Assembly (NCBI GenBank): GCA_029339195.1
Contig: JAPTJF010000267.1
Location: forward strand, 1 to 64,000
Length of the DNA: 64,000 nt
Reading direction: 5' to 3'
From: Micractinium sp. NFX-FRZ
Lineage: Eukaryota; Chlorophyta; Trebouxiophyceae; Chlorellales; Chlorellaceae
Below the pieces are notes generated by a model. The model had not been told where the DNA came from, did no database searches, and was given only the letters and a program-made list of their open reading frames with translations. Of the stretch, positions 11,101-22,267 are shown one piece after another. Every line of letters begins with the position of its first letter. Position 1 is the stretch's first letter. The translations under genes were made by a program, and so were the position numbers.

Positions 11101-14100
11101 GCAAGCGGGTGGGATGGTCAGCGGTTCATAGACCTGGCCCTCACGACGGCACCCTGCCTGGCTCATCCCCCTCTCATTCTCCGTTGACACCTATCGATGA
11201 GGGCCTGGATGGCCATGACCTGGGCCTGCCACTTTGAACTCATGCAATCTCCTGCCCCTGCCACATCATGCTGCTCTTTACTTGGTGCAGGGTGAGAGCC
11301 TGGATGGCCACGACCTGGACCTGCTGCGGGTGGGGCGGGACGGCGAGGGCAAGCGGCGGATCTGGGTGATTGGGCGGCAGCACCCGGGAGAGAGCATGGC
11401 AGGTGCGGCGGCTGCAGGCAGAAGCGGGGGGGTAGCACAGGGCAGGGGCGCACCTTGTGAGCGCCGTGGCCTGGGCGGAGCGTGAATGGGGAGGGCACTG
11501 TGGTGGTCAGGCGCTCCTTGCATGGCAGCCTGTGCTGCTGGCCCCCCTCCTGCACTGGCTGCAGTGCCGCTCCCTCCTGCAGAGCACTTCTTTCGAGGCC
11601 CTGCTGCGCCGCCTGCTGGACTGCCATCATGTCGTGTTGTGTACGGCCTGGCCCCCTGCACTTCCTGGCCCTCCTCATGCACAGCACCGTGATTGGCAGC
11701 CAGCTGTGCCGCTTGCTGGACCGAACCCGAGTCTCGCAACGCCTCGCCCCTGCCCCTCCTGCACTGCCTGTACTGCCCAACGATGCAGAGTATCTGATTG
11801 AGGGGCTGCTGCGCCGCCTGCTGGACCGCCACGACCCAACCAGCCGCTCCCTGCTGCAGGTGGGCACCAGGGGCCACGGTGGGCCTTGGGCTGGGCAGGC
11901 ACGGGTTCGTCCCAGGGTTTGTGTTCTGCGGGCTGCGTCATGACAATGTGCGTTGCCGCCCCTGGCAGGTGTCTTGACAATGTGTTCTGTCGCCCCTGGC
12001 AGGTGTCTTGACAATGTGCACTGTGGCCCACTCCCTCCGGCCATTCCTGCATGGCCTACATCACCCACACCACGTGCCCATTCACCTCGAATGCCCTTAT
12101 TGACGCCCTTTCTTTTCTCCCCCACTTCCTCCCAGTCCTGTGTCTTCTACGTCGTCCCCTGCATGTGCCCCGATGGCGTCTTCCGCGGCCACCTACGCAC
12201 CAACGCAGCCGGCGCAAACCTGAACAGAGAGGTGCAATTTTCGGCAGGAGGCGCATTTGGGGCATTGGGGGAGAATTGAGTTTCCAGGTCACAGTGCTTG
12301 TTCACTGACCCCGTGCCCGCCCGCCCGCCCGCTTACCAACACCTGGCTGCCCGGCCTGCCTGTCCCCTGCCACTCCACGCCCTGCCCCCTCCACTCCCTG
12401 TGCCGAACTCGCACTGAGGCCCGGCCTCTCCCCACCACCCTCCGCCCCCGCTTTCACAGCACCCCACCCCACAGCCCAGCGCTGGAGTTGGCCCCTCACC
12501 CTGCCCCTGCTCCTTGCGCCCGCCCGCCGGTACCCATGCAGTGGGCCAGCCCCAGCGCCGAGGTCTCCCCGGAGGCGCTGGCGGTGCGCAATGAGATGGA
12601 TGAGGTGGGGGTGGACCTGCTGGTGGATGTGCATGGTGAGTGGTGTGGTTCTTTCTGAGGAGATGGGCAGGGGGGACTCGGTGGGTTGCACATGCAGTGT
12701 GTGAGTGAGTGGGTGGAAGGATGAGTGGGGTGGACCTGCTGGTGGGTGTGCACGGTGACTGGTGTGTTGAAAGCAGGGCAGGGGAAGCCAGTGGTGTGAG
12801 ACGGTCTGCTGGTGGAACTGCACCGTGGTGTGTGTTTCCACAAGCAGGGCAGGGCAGCGCGGATCAGGTGGTGCGCAAACAAGATGGACGAGGCGGAGGC
12901 AAGACCTGCGGGTGGTTTGTTCGGCGGACAGCCGGGGGCATCCCCTCACCTACCAAATGCCTTGTTAGCTTATGACACTGCACTTCACGGGCGTGCAGGC
13001 GACGAGGAGCTGCCCTACAACTTTTTGGTGGACAACCGTGGCATCCCCGCCTGGGGCCCACGCATGCAGGCAAGCACGCTGCAGGGTGCCAGCGCGGACG
13101 CAGCGGGAAGCAGCACGCCTCTGCACACAGCACCTGCTTGGAAGCAGCGCAGGCTGCACCGCAGCTGCCCGGAAGCAGTTCGGAGTCTGCACTGCGGCGC
13201 CCCCGTGTGATGCCGCCTCGTGCGCCTGCTCCCAGCACTTCCCGCCCTGCTTCTACCCCCCCGGTTCCCTTCCACTTTGATTCGCAGGGGCATGGTGCAA
13301 CCTCCTGTTCTGCTTCTGCCCGCCGCCCTCACCCGACTCTCACCTAAGTGCCCTGCGCTCCCCCACCTGCCTTTGCAGAAGTTGCACGACACCTTCTCCT
13401 CTGCCTTTGCCCGCGCATCACCCGACTTCCAGACGGTGCGGGGCTACCCCCCCGCTTCCCCCAACTCCGCCAACCTCAGCATCTGCAGCAAACAGGTGGG
13501 GGCGGGCACGGGGCAGGGCGGGCGGGCTGGGGGTGGATGGGCGGGGCGGACGGAGGTGCGCGGCTTGGGCAGCAGCCATTGAGAGCGTTTGGGGTGGTTG
13601 TGCTGCATGTCGCCTGCCCCTCGAGCCCTGCCTGCCTGCCCACCCTGCCTGCGCCGTGCTCTCCTGCCGGGTGGGCCCATTCTTTGACTGCGTGGCTGTC
13701 CCCCGCCTGCGCCATCCATCACCCCTGCCATTTGCCCCGCACGCCACCACCTGTATAGGCCTTGCTGTTCCGCAGTCGCCCGTTCATCGTTGCACCCCCT
13801 CCACCCCACCGCCTCCACCCCATTTCCACCCCAACACTTCACCCTCCTGCGTCCTGCCAGGTGGGCCAGCGCTTCAACTGCCTGGCCTACACGCTGGAGC
13901 AGCCCTTCAAGGACAATGCCGACCTGCCCGACCCAGAACAGGTACGAGTGAGAGGGCGGAGTTTTACTGTGAGCAAGCAGGCGGGCAGGCAGCTGGGCTG
14001 TTGGGTGCCTTCCTAGTAAAAAGGCCGGCCACCGTGTCGATGGTGCAGTCGTCAGGGTGGTGACGTTGGTGGAGGGTGGAGTGTGCATGCAGCTGGGCCA

Positions 14101-14368
14101 CAGCGCAGAGTAGCTGCCTGCCGTGTAGCGACGGTCGTGGTGAGCAAGGACTGCCCTGAGGCAATGCGGTTGGCGGGGTTGGGTAGGGGCCGGGAGAGGA
14201 GCGTGCTGTTGCGTGGCGCCCAGCGCAGCGCAAGCACTGCCACTGCGCATTGCCCACGCGCCCCGCCCCCGCCCCCGCCTGCAGGGGTGGAGCCCGGAGC
14301 GCAGCATGCGGCTGGGGGGCTGCATGCTGGATGCCATCCTGGCAGTGGCGCCCAGCCTGCGGGAATGA
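8155..14368 (+). CDS. M14-family cytosolic-type (bacterial-like) zinc carboxypeptidase
   Basis: A zinc carboxypeptidase of the CCP/Nna1-like M14 group; bacterial members and tubulin deglutamylases share this fold. Sixteen exons give about 537 aa: 8155-8615 (uncertain), 8833-8921, 9288-9325, 9515-9528, 9765-9795, 10039-10115, 10433-10515, 10812-10906, 11291-11402, 11789-11859, 12136-12231, 12542-12635, 12999-13069, 13379-13495, 13861-13941, 14285-14368. The N-terminal sandwich domain shows NYDSGNIDV, WFYFR and YAYFAPYSYE. The zinc site is HPGE in RQHPGESMAEYL plus the His of VDVHGDEELPY; substrate-binding NLNRE follows, and the catalytic Glu sits in YTLEQPFKD. It matches the gamma-proteobacterial type from memory along its whole length. 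The Ala/Arg-rich first exon resembles an organellar transit peptide, but the 5' end is the weak part; ATG 8290 is an alternative start. Intron 13 is GC-AG (CAG|GCAAGC). Confidence 0.88.
9515..9528 (+). other. 14-nt micro-exon of the carboxypeptidase
   Basis: TGGTTCTACTTCAG lies between an AG acceptor and a GT donor. It encodes WFYF plus two bases of Arg, exactly the residues the family has between the flanking exons. Its neighbours are only 38 and 31 nt. Confidence 0.85.
10974..11235 (+). repeat. Exon-edge copies at both ends of carboxypeptidase intron 8
   Basis: Near 10974-11005 the intron repeats the end of exon 8 (shared core GCAGTGCGACCTG). Near 11196-11235 it repeats the start of exon 9 (shared core GCCTGGATGGCC, then ACGACCTG/ATGACCTG). 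One intron thus carries both a donor-side and an acceptor-side echo. Confidence 0.85.
11550..11731 (+). repeat. Two exon-10 start copies in carboxypeptidase intron 9
   Basis: The acceptor region and first ~35 bases of exon 10 recur upstream: near 11550-11631 (CTGCTGCGCCGCCTGCTGGA is identical to the exon) and more weakly near 11660-11731 (TGTGCCGCTTGCTGGACCG). The first copy still has a CAG before it but is shifted by one base relative to the reading frame, so using it would break the protein. Confidence 0.85.
11938..12026 (+). repeat. Threefold repeat with embedded CAG|GT in intron 10
   Basis: A unit of about 35-40 bp containing GCCCCTGGCAGGTGTCTTGA is repeated with minor changes inside carboxypeptidase intron 10. 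Each unit carries CTGGCAG immediately followed by GTGTCT, which looks like an acceptor fused to a donor. Confidence 0.8.
12721..12900 (+). repeat. Exon-12 edge copies in carboxypeptidase intron 12
   Basis: The end of exon 12 (GTGGACCTGCTGGTGGATGTGC, then the donor) is echoed near 12721-12762 and more weakly near 12800-12842. A further copy near 12866-12900 matches an earlier part of the exon (GTGCGCAA..GATGGA.GAGG). Confidence 0.8.
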
Positions 14369-15623
14369 ACACACCCACAAACAAACAAACAAGCTGCGGT
14401 GCCTGGCGCGCAGCTTGCGCGGCTGGGCTGCCCTGCCTGGCGCCCATGCTGCGTGTGCTGGGAGCGCTGCTTGGCGGCCAGCCAATTGGTTGCCTGGTAT
14501 GCCGTGTGATACCTCTCCACCCACCCGCACCCCAGCTCCTGCATTTCCCGGTGGGATGCTGCACCACTCGCGGTGTGTCGCTCGGCCGGCATTCAACTCT
14601 GCTATGCAAGCGCAGATCCGCCCCCTGCCGTGTTTGATGCTGGGCAGCCTGCTGAGCATGGTCTTGTCCATCCCACAGCCTCTGTGGTACATCTCGCCCC
14701 CGTGGTCGGGCCCCCGTCATCAACCACCAATTTTGGTACTTGCGGTTCGCCGACTCGGCTGTCAACCCAATGCTAAGTTAAATCCCCACCCCTCTGTCTC
14801 CCGCCCTGTTCCCGACAATGCCTCCTTGCCCGCCGACCGACTCAACGCATGTCATGTTTTCAATGCCTCAATTCCAGTCCCAGATGTATCCAGCCAATCC
14901 TGCACTGCGACATTCTTTGGGATGTAACGGCGTCCCTACAACCGCACTGCACAGGCCTATGGATGCGCCCTTACCTCACCACGCCAGTGGTGCCTGCAAG
15001 GGCGCCAACGGTGCACGATTGTGACAGAGAGCCGCACCTGGGGGTATGGGATGGAGAGGGCTGGCCGGTGCAGCGCAGGTATGCAGGCGTGGGCGGTGCG
15101 CTGGGCTGGATGGTGCAGGCGGGGGTGTGGCGGAGCTGGCGGCAGCCAACAGGGCCTGCCAGCAAGTCGGCATCACCAGTGCCACGCGTGGCACTGGTTT
15201 ACGCTTTGCTACCCAGGGTGGTCGCTTGCCAGTCAGGCAGACAGACAGACGCTCGCTAGTCCCGTTCGACACGCTTGTTGCTCTACGATGCTAGTGCCAG
15301 GCTGCAAGCGCTTCAGTCTCTTAACCATAAAAGACAAACATCATTCTTGAAGTCTGCCGGCAGCCACCAAGGCTTTAGCTTGCCCGCTCCTTACCCGCGG
15401 TCCTGTTCATCTCCTAATTCATCTCCAAAGGCCTGCGCACGGTCCCGTGCTGCAAATCGAGCAGCGCAGGCCGCCCAGCTGTCGACGGCACCCGCCTGCG
15501 GCGTCCGCCCTGCGCCTGATGCCGGCGGCCCCGCCTGTGGTCCCTGCTCTGCCCCCATTTTCAATGGTCCTTTTGCAAGTCGCCCCTGAACACGAGCTCG
15601 TTGCATGATTTGGGCCGGGCCGA
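14369..15623. other. Intergenic, carboxypeptidase 3' side and kinase promoter
   Basis: No conserved coding blocks were recognised. It should hold the carboxypeptidase 3' UTR (a TGTAA lies at 14923-14927) and the promoter of the receptor kinase. Confidence 0.45.
14923..14927 (+). terminator. Candidate TGTAA polyadenylation signal
   Basis: TGTAA is the usual green-algal polyadenylation word. This is the first convincing one on the plus strand after the carboxypeptidase stop, about 555 bp downstream. Confidence 0.35.
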
Positions 15624-18600
15624 ATGACACAAGCTAGAGGCGCTGGCATGCGGGCGCTCCCCTGCACACCAGTGCTGCTGCTGCTCCTCCTGCATGCCAC
15701 CGTGGCATGTGCCGCCGCCGCTGAACATCACGATGAAGGTAAGCCGTGGCAGCTCACAAGTGGTGCATTCACAGGCGCATGCATGCGGCGCCCACAAAAC
15801 CCAGCAGCTGTTCCACTATACCCTGGCCTCTCTTTCTTGGTTTGCTGCAGCGGCCATCATGCGCAAGCTCAGGCGGGTGCTGAACCAAGCAGACCCCACG
15901 TGGGTGGCGCCCTGGCACGGCTGGCAGCCCGATGACCCCACACACCACTGCAGCTGGGCAAAAGTGGAGTGCACGGAACGCCATGTGACCCAGTTGTGAG
16001 GCGCCCCCCAATTGGGTGCACGGCCCATTGCCGCGCTACACAGCTGTGCCTTGGGGCAAGCCAAGGCAGCCGCTGCTGTGCTGACCCAGAAGAGCACAGC
16101 GCGGCTGTGCCGCCACCTGCTGCGCCCTCCCCGTCAGCACGCTCTGTGTAGCCGCCCCTCCAGTCCCGGTCACCCAGCCCCCACTTATCCCGTGGTTACC
16201 GTGCCGTGCAGGCGGCTTATTGGTCATCCAGAGCGGGAAGAGAAACGCAGTGGGGGGCTGGCAGAAACGGGACCAAGGCCTACAAATGGCAGCCTCGGGC
16301 CGGAGGAGCGGTGGGGCCCCTTGATCCCTGGGCTGGCACAGCTGGAGTGGCTCGAGGAGCTGTCAGTTAAGCGGGACATGTCGCCTCCATATGCTGGCAT
16401 GCCGCCCGAATATGGCAGGCCTGGCGCCTTCCCCCGGCTGAAGCGGTGAGCGAGCTGGCTTCGTTCCGCCTGCCAGCTTGCCTGCCAAGCTGGCTTCCGG
16501 CCCACTGCCCTCTCAGCAAATCCTGTCAGCCTGACTGCCTGCTGGCCCCAAGATGAATTGCAGCCAGCCCGCTCGGCTGACCACTGCATGCTGCTGCGCG
16601 TGCTGTGCCTGCCGCCATGTCTGCAGGCTGGCGTTGACGGGGCTGCACCATGCAGAGGGCCTGCCTGACATCCTGCCGGGAGCCATGCCTGTGCTGGAGG
16701 ACTTGCACCTGTACCTGGCGTCGGGCGCGGCTGCGCTGCCCGCCAGCTGGGGGGCCGACCCGGCCACGCTGCCCGCGCTGCGCACGCTGTCGCTGATGCT
16801 TCACCTGGTGGGGCCGCTCCCCGCCGGCTGGGCGCGCGGCCTCCGCCAGCTGGAAATGCTGCTCATCTCAAGGCCAATTGAGAAGCCTCAGTACGGCGAC
16901 GGGCACCGCCCACATCTGGGTGTCCCTATCAACACGGCCGGGCGCCTGCCTGCGGAGTGGGCAGCCCCGGGCCCCTTCCCCAGGCTTCGCCACCTCAGCC
17001 TCGAGGGCATCGGGCTGACCGGCACCTTGCCTGCGGTGTGGGTGCAAGGCGGCTTCCCCGCGCTTGAAGAGCTGTGAGTGTGTGCTGGCTGCTGCAAGTC
17101 GTTTGTGTGGGGTGACAGCCTGATGTCCGCACACATAGTGGCTGCACGTAAGGCATGCCTCACTGGCACATGCATCCGTCCGTGCCTGCCTGCATGGCTG
17201 CCAGCAGTGCGCTACATCGCTCCTCACGTGCCAGTCGGTTGTGAGCTGGAAAGCGAGGGTGCCCGCCCGCCCAGCATGCCGTTGCACTGGGGCCTGCACA
17301 GTCTTCTGGGATCCGGGCCCTGTCCCGTGCTGAGTGGCACCGGCGTGCCACGCCCCCGTTGCTGCAGCATACTGTCCGGCAGCTTGACGGGCACGCTGCC
17401 AGCGGACATTTTCAACCGCAATCCACAGCTGAACCACCTGTCGGTGAGTGGCATGCTGTGCATGCTGCGCTGACCTGGCCCCTCCCCCCCATGCACAACA
17501 CTCCCAGCTGTGCAAGCTGCCCACCAGGCAACCAAGCAAGCACCGCGTTTGGTGCCTCCCCCCGCTCCCGCCCCTGCAGCTGCAGCAATGCCAGTTCCAC
17601 GGCACGCTGCCCCCAGCCTGGGGCGCCTCCAAGGTGCGCCCTTGCCACTCCCGCACTCGAGGCATGGCTTCGGAAAAGAGGGGAATAGAGGGGCGTCATG
17701 CCGCCGCGCCAGGCACGCCTCTGCAGAGCTCTCCCCAAAGCACTTGTGTACCTCTGGCAGCTCCCGTGGATGCGTACCCACCAGCACCGCCCCCGCGCTC
17801 GCAGGCTTCACCCCGCCCACGCCATGCAGCTGATCTGCGGCATGCGTGCTGACTGGCACCATGCCACTGCTGCCGCCGCTGCCGCAGGTGGAGCGCATCC
17901 TCCTGCCAGCCAACCAGCTCACCGGGCCGGCCTTCCCCTCGGCCTGGCTGCAACCCGGGGCGCTCAACAGCCTGCACGACCTCATGCTGACAAACAACTC
18001 TGGGCTGACGGGCACCTTGCCAAGCGACCTGCCGTGGCCCAAAGTTTTCGACATGTGAGTGAGAGCACGTGGTCTTGGGCTGGTTTGTGCTGTGGCCAGC
18101 CGGGGGGCTTGCAGGCCGCTGCACTGCTGGGCGGCGTTGGGCGGTGGGGTGGGTGCGGGGGCGGCAGCCCCCTACCCAATTCATTCCTGCGGGCTTCCCG
18201 CCCAACCTGTGCGTGCTCTCCTCCCACTGCCACCTCCAAACCACACGCTGTGCTAGCCATGCACATAGTTGAACCGCGGTCATCTGCACGGGGCCCATGC
18301 GTCACTTCCCGCTCTGACAGCAGTCGAGCTGCCGGTGCTGTGCTTTCGGGGGCAGGCACAGCTGAGCTCCTGCCCCCCTTTCCTCCCTGTCCCCCTGTGT
18401 GCAGCGACGTCTCTGGCACTGCGCTGCGGGGCACCATCCCACAGGCGTGGTGCCGTGCCCCGCTGGTCACTCACTTGGGCAGGATGTGAGCCTGGACAAT
18501 GCATGCGGGAGGGCCCGGCGTCAGGCTTCTTGCCGCCGCCTGCGCACCTCCCGCAAGGCATGATGTGCGCCCTGCCTCCTTCCCCTTCCTCTCAGCCCCG

Positions 18601-20163
18601 GGCCTGCGTCCCTGCCTGCACCCCTTGCCCCACTTGCACACACCCCCACATCGCCCTGCTTGCTCCCTTCCCTCGCTGGAGGCTGCAGTTCCGTCGACCG
18701 GACAGCGATCACTCAGGCGCCCCCCCGTGGCTGCGCATCCGACCACAATCCTGTGTTCCGCTTCAATGGCAGCAGCGTGACGGCAGGCAAGGGTGCGCCC
18801 CCTGCCGCCTTTGCTGGGCCCCCCGTGGCAGTTGTGGCCACGCTCGCCGCTCTGCTGCCCCTGGCAACGCTGGCGGTAGGCGCTGCGGCAGGGCACCTGC
18901 TGTGGCGCCGGCGCCGGCGCCGGTGGCAGCGCACGCCGGATGCAGATGGGGAGCTCCTCTTGCTGCGGCAGGGTGCAGAGCCAAAAGAGGGGGCCCAAAT
19001 GGTTTTGCTCGACCACCATGTGCATGCACTGCAGCAGTGGCAGCAGCCACGCAGCACATCAAACAGTGAAGGCAGCATGGGCAGCGCCGGCACAGCACTG
19101 CCCGCGGGGGTGGGCGAGCTGGCAGCCGCCAGGCGGCGGGCGCGCCTGGCCGCGCTGCTCAGCGCGCAGCTTGCCAGCAGCGGTGGCCCCGGCAGTGCTG
19201 GCGGCAGGCGCCGGGGTGTGGGGCTGCTGCCGGTGGATGCGCTGCCCACAGTGCTGGCCCACCACCTGGGCTCGCTCCGAGCAGCAGCAGCAGCAGACGA
19301 CAGCTGCGGTGCTGGTGGCGAGAGCGCTCCCGGCCCCGCCCTGCTAGCCAGCGGCGCCGGTTCAAGCGCTGCAGCCGCTAGCCTCGGCTCGTCTTTCTTC
19401 TCTGCCGAAGAGCGCGGGTTGCTGCCTGCGTCAAGCGGCGGCGCCTTGTTGGGCCCCGCCAGCAGAAGCGCTCAGCAGCAGGCAGAGGGCCCGCCCTGGG
19501 AATGCTGGGCAGGCATGGCGCAGGCGGCTGGCAGCCCTGGCGGTGGCAACAGCAGCGGCAGCAGCGGCAGCAACCACAGCAGGCACAGCAGGCGCAGCGC
19601 ACCCCCCAGCCGGCAGTGGGGCATGCCCACCGACTCGCTGCGCCTGGGGGCAGATGATTTAGAGGTGAGGCTGAGACTTGACCTGCGAACAGGGGGCAGT
19701 GGGCGAGTTGGGCGTCTGCTTGGGTTGCACCGATCTGCAACGGGGAGGGCGGCAGGCCTGGGTGCCAAGCCGTGTCTCCTGCTGCCTGCAGTGCCGCGAG
19801 CAGGGCGTGTGCTTGTCTCTCCGTGCCCGCTCTCCCCCCCCACCTCACCCAACTGCCCTGGCCTCCTTGCACACTCTGCCACCCGCAGTTTCTCCCTCCC
19901 GCCTAACTTGCACGCTTCCTTTACCCGTCACCCACTCACTGGCGCCAGTTTGTAGGCGCTGCCATCCCACCGCCACCCATCACTCAAGCTCTCCTCCCAC
20001 TCAACCCCTCCCTCCCCTCCCCTACCCGCCCGCCCCGCTGCAGTTTGTGGCGGACCGTGAGGGCGGATTTGTGGAGCTGGGGGCAGGGTCCTTTGCCGTT
20101 GTCTACTTGGCACGCCTGAGGGGACGATACGTCGCAGTCAAGGCAAGCTTGCTTGGATGCCCG

Positions 20164-20198
<35 letters not shown>

Positions 20199-22267
20199 CC
20201 CTGCCTGTCTCGTGGGCTGGCTGCCTACCTGCCTGCCTGCCTGCCTGCCTGGCTTCTGGCTGCTGCCTGCCTTGCTGGCTGAGATTGGCCATTGCTTCCT
20301 AACCGACAGGTGTTTGAGCTGGAGGCTGGCATGCACAGCGGCAAGGTGTGGCACGAGGTGTCGCTGCTGCGGCGCTGCGTGCACCCGCGCATCGTGCCCC
20401 TGCTGGGGGTGGCGCTCAAGGTGGGCGGGACGGGCCAGGGCGGGCGGGCCACATCACCAGCAGGGCAGGTCCAAGCGGTGCCTGCATGGGGTGCAGGGGG
20501 GAGCAAGGCTTGGACATTGCACGGAAGTGGGAGCCCCTGTCGTTGCTGCACATGCCGCCTGCTCTCTCAGTGTGCTTGGAAGGAGATGCTGCAACCCCTG
20601 GGTGCCCTGGTCCTGCGCACCAAGTATACCTAATCTGAGCCTGCCCGTAACGCCGTGCCCCTCCCCCGCCCCCTCACCACTGCAGGCCCAGCTGGTGCTG
20701 CTGGCCATGGAGGTGATGCGGGGAGGCAGCCTGCGCCTGGCACTGCAGCAGCCCGAGTGGCAGCAGAGGCTGCGCTGGAGCGACAGGTGGGACGGCACCC
20801 GCCACGCCGCCTGCGCTGGGGCGCGCAGGCATCACAAGTCAACTTGCCAAGCCACTCCTGGCACCCCCCAGGGGCAGGCGCGTGGCGCTGGATGTGGCAG
20901 CGGCGTTGCACTTTCGACTGTGCCTGCTGCGCCTGATGTGCCTGCTTTGCATGCCGCATCCTGCTGCGCTGCAGGGGCTGCCGCGTGGCGCTGGATGTGG
21001 CAGAGGCGCTGGACTTCCTGCACTCCCAGAGCATCATCCATGGCGACCTCAAGGCAGCGTGAGTGCAACATCCAGCGATATGAGGGGTTCCACGCCCTGG
21101 CTTGCAATGCTTGCAGCACAGAGTGGACCGACTTGCAGCGTACGTCATGTGCCCCGGCTCAGCTGCGCCGCCTGGTGCGGGCGCTGCCAGAGCCGTCTGT
21201 GACGGCGCTGCTGTCACTGTTGCCCAAGGCGGTGCGCCCTCCCTCGAGGTCAAATTGTTTAAATGTTTTGCAGCCAGCGCTCCTCTTGGTGGTCGGTTGG
21301 TTGCCAGCCACGGGCTGCGCCCTGCTTCGAGTTGGTCAGGGTGTCCGCTCCCCTCCCCCGCCGGCTGCTGCAGGAATGTGCTGCTGTCGGATGAGGGGCG
21401 GGCGTGCCTGGCAGACCTGGGGCTGGCGCAGGTGCTGGCGGGCAACGCGGCCACCGTTGCTGGCTACACTCGAGCGTACGCGGGTGAGAGGGGGACCTCA
21501 CTCGAGGCTGGGCCGTCGCTGAGCGGTGTGCTGGTGTGCTGCTGGTCACCCAACCACCAGTTGGCCACCGGCGTGCAGGCCGCACCGATCTATGTACCGG
21601 CATACATCTATGTAGCATGTCTTTCCAGCGCAGCTCGCCCGTCCCACCTCCTGCTGCCCCCACCCACGCCTGCGTCACCCGCCCCACTCTGTGCTGCCCC
21701 TGTGCCCGCTTCCCCACGCAGCCCCTGAGCAGCTGATGGGGCAGCCGTGCACCCCCGCTGCCGACATGTTCAGCTTCGGCATCCTGCTCACCCAGCTGCT
21801 CACGCAGCGGGCGCAGAGCGCCCGCGGCAAGTGGCACCTGCCACGCGCGCCCGAAGAGTGCCCGCAGGTAAGGGGGGCTGGGGAAGCGACGGACGGCCGG
21901 CGGGCGCGTGCACGGGCGCGCGGGCGGGCCATCTCCTGTGCACAGCCACGCCCGCGAGCACACCGGATGCTTCGGCACCAGCCGCCGTGCATCCTGACGT
22001 GCCTCGGTGGCCCTGCACATGCCTGTGCCTCACCCCTGCAAGCTGTGGTGCTCACTGCTGATTGCAGAGAGTCGGGGCTACGACCCGCTGCCCCTGCATG
22101 CTTGCACCACGCACTATACAGTATGCGCCCACGACCCCCTGCCATGCATGCACCCCCTGCAGGCTGTGGTCGTGCTGATTGCAGAGTGCGTTGCCGACGA
22201 CCCTGCGAGGCGGCCCACCGCTGCCGAAGCCCGGGCACGGCTGCAGGCAGAGGTGGAGGCGGGCTAG
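15624..22267 (+). CDS. LRR receptor-like protein kinase
   Basis: A predicted single-pass plasma-membrane receptor kinase of plant architecture, 1016 aa. Sixteen exons: 15624-15738, 15851-15995, 16212-16445, 16627-17073, 17368-17443, 17580-17633, 17888-18054, 18405-18485, 18689-19664, 20044-20142, 20310-20420, 20686-20786, 20975-21058, 21374-21483, 21722-21867, 22163-22267. Order: signal peptide (leucine run after MRALPC), an LRR N-cap with paired Cys (HHCSWAKVEC), plant-type LRRs (LTGTLPAVW, LTGTLPADIF), a membrane helix at about 487-513 followed by an Arg stretch, a Ser/Gly-rich juxtamembrane region, then a kinase domain from about 766. The kinase shows LGAGSFAVVYLA, VAVK, HGDLKAANVLL, DLG instead of DFG, and YAAPEQ. 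HGD replaces HRD, so it is a non-RD kinase. Intron 10 is GC-AG (AAG|GCAAGC). Ligand and pathway cannot be read from the sequence. Confidence 0.9.
20163..20252 (+). repeat. (CCTG)n tract in kinase intron 10
   Basis: Two runs of CCTG repeats follow the GC donor of exon 10 and occupy about half of the intron. Confidence 0.9.
20870..20935 (+). repeat. Exon-13 start copy in kinase intron 12
   Basis: The real exon 13 begins after CAG at 20974 with GGGCTGCCGCGTGGCGCTGG. About 100 bp upstream an almost identical stretch follows another CAG at 20871 (CGCGTGGCGCTGGATGTGGC is shared). The copy translates as RRVALDVAAALHF against CRVALDVAEALDF in the catalytic loop exon. Its distance from the real acceptor (103 nt) would shift the frame if used. 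Confidence 0.9.
22033..22070 (+). repeat. Exon-16 start copy in kinase intron 15
   Basis: CCCTGCA.GCTGTGGT..TGCTGATTGCAGAG occurs at the exon 16 acceptor (about 22156-22190) and about 120 bp upstream at 22033-22070. The intervening ACGACCCCCTGCC words also repeat. Confidence 0.85.

Noticed and set aside
18660..19955. A single 431-codon gene on the plus strand
   Set aside because: It is the large exon 9 of the receptor kinase read on into the next intron; splicing at 19664 gives the kinase domain.
20870..20975. Mutually exclusive alternative kinase exon
   Set aside because: The copy has no good donor of its own and sits 103 nt from the real acceptor, so it would shift the frame. It fits the duplication pattern better.
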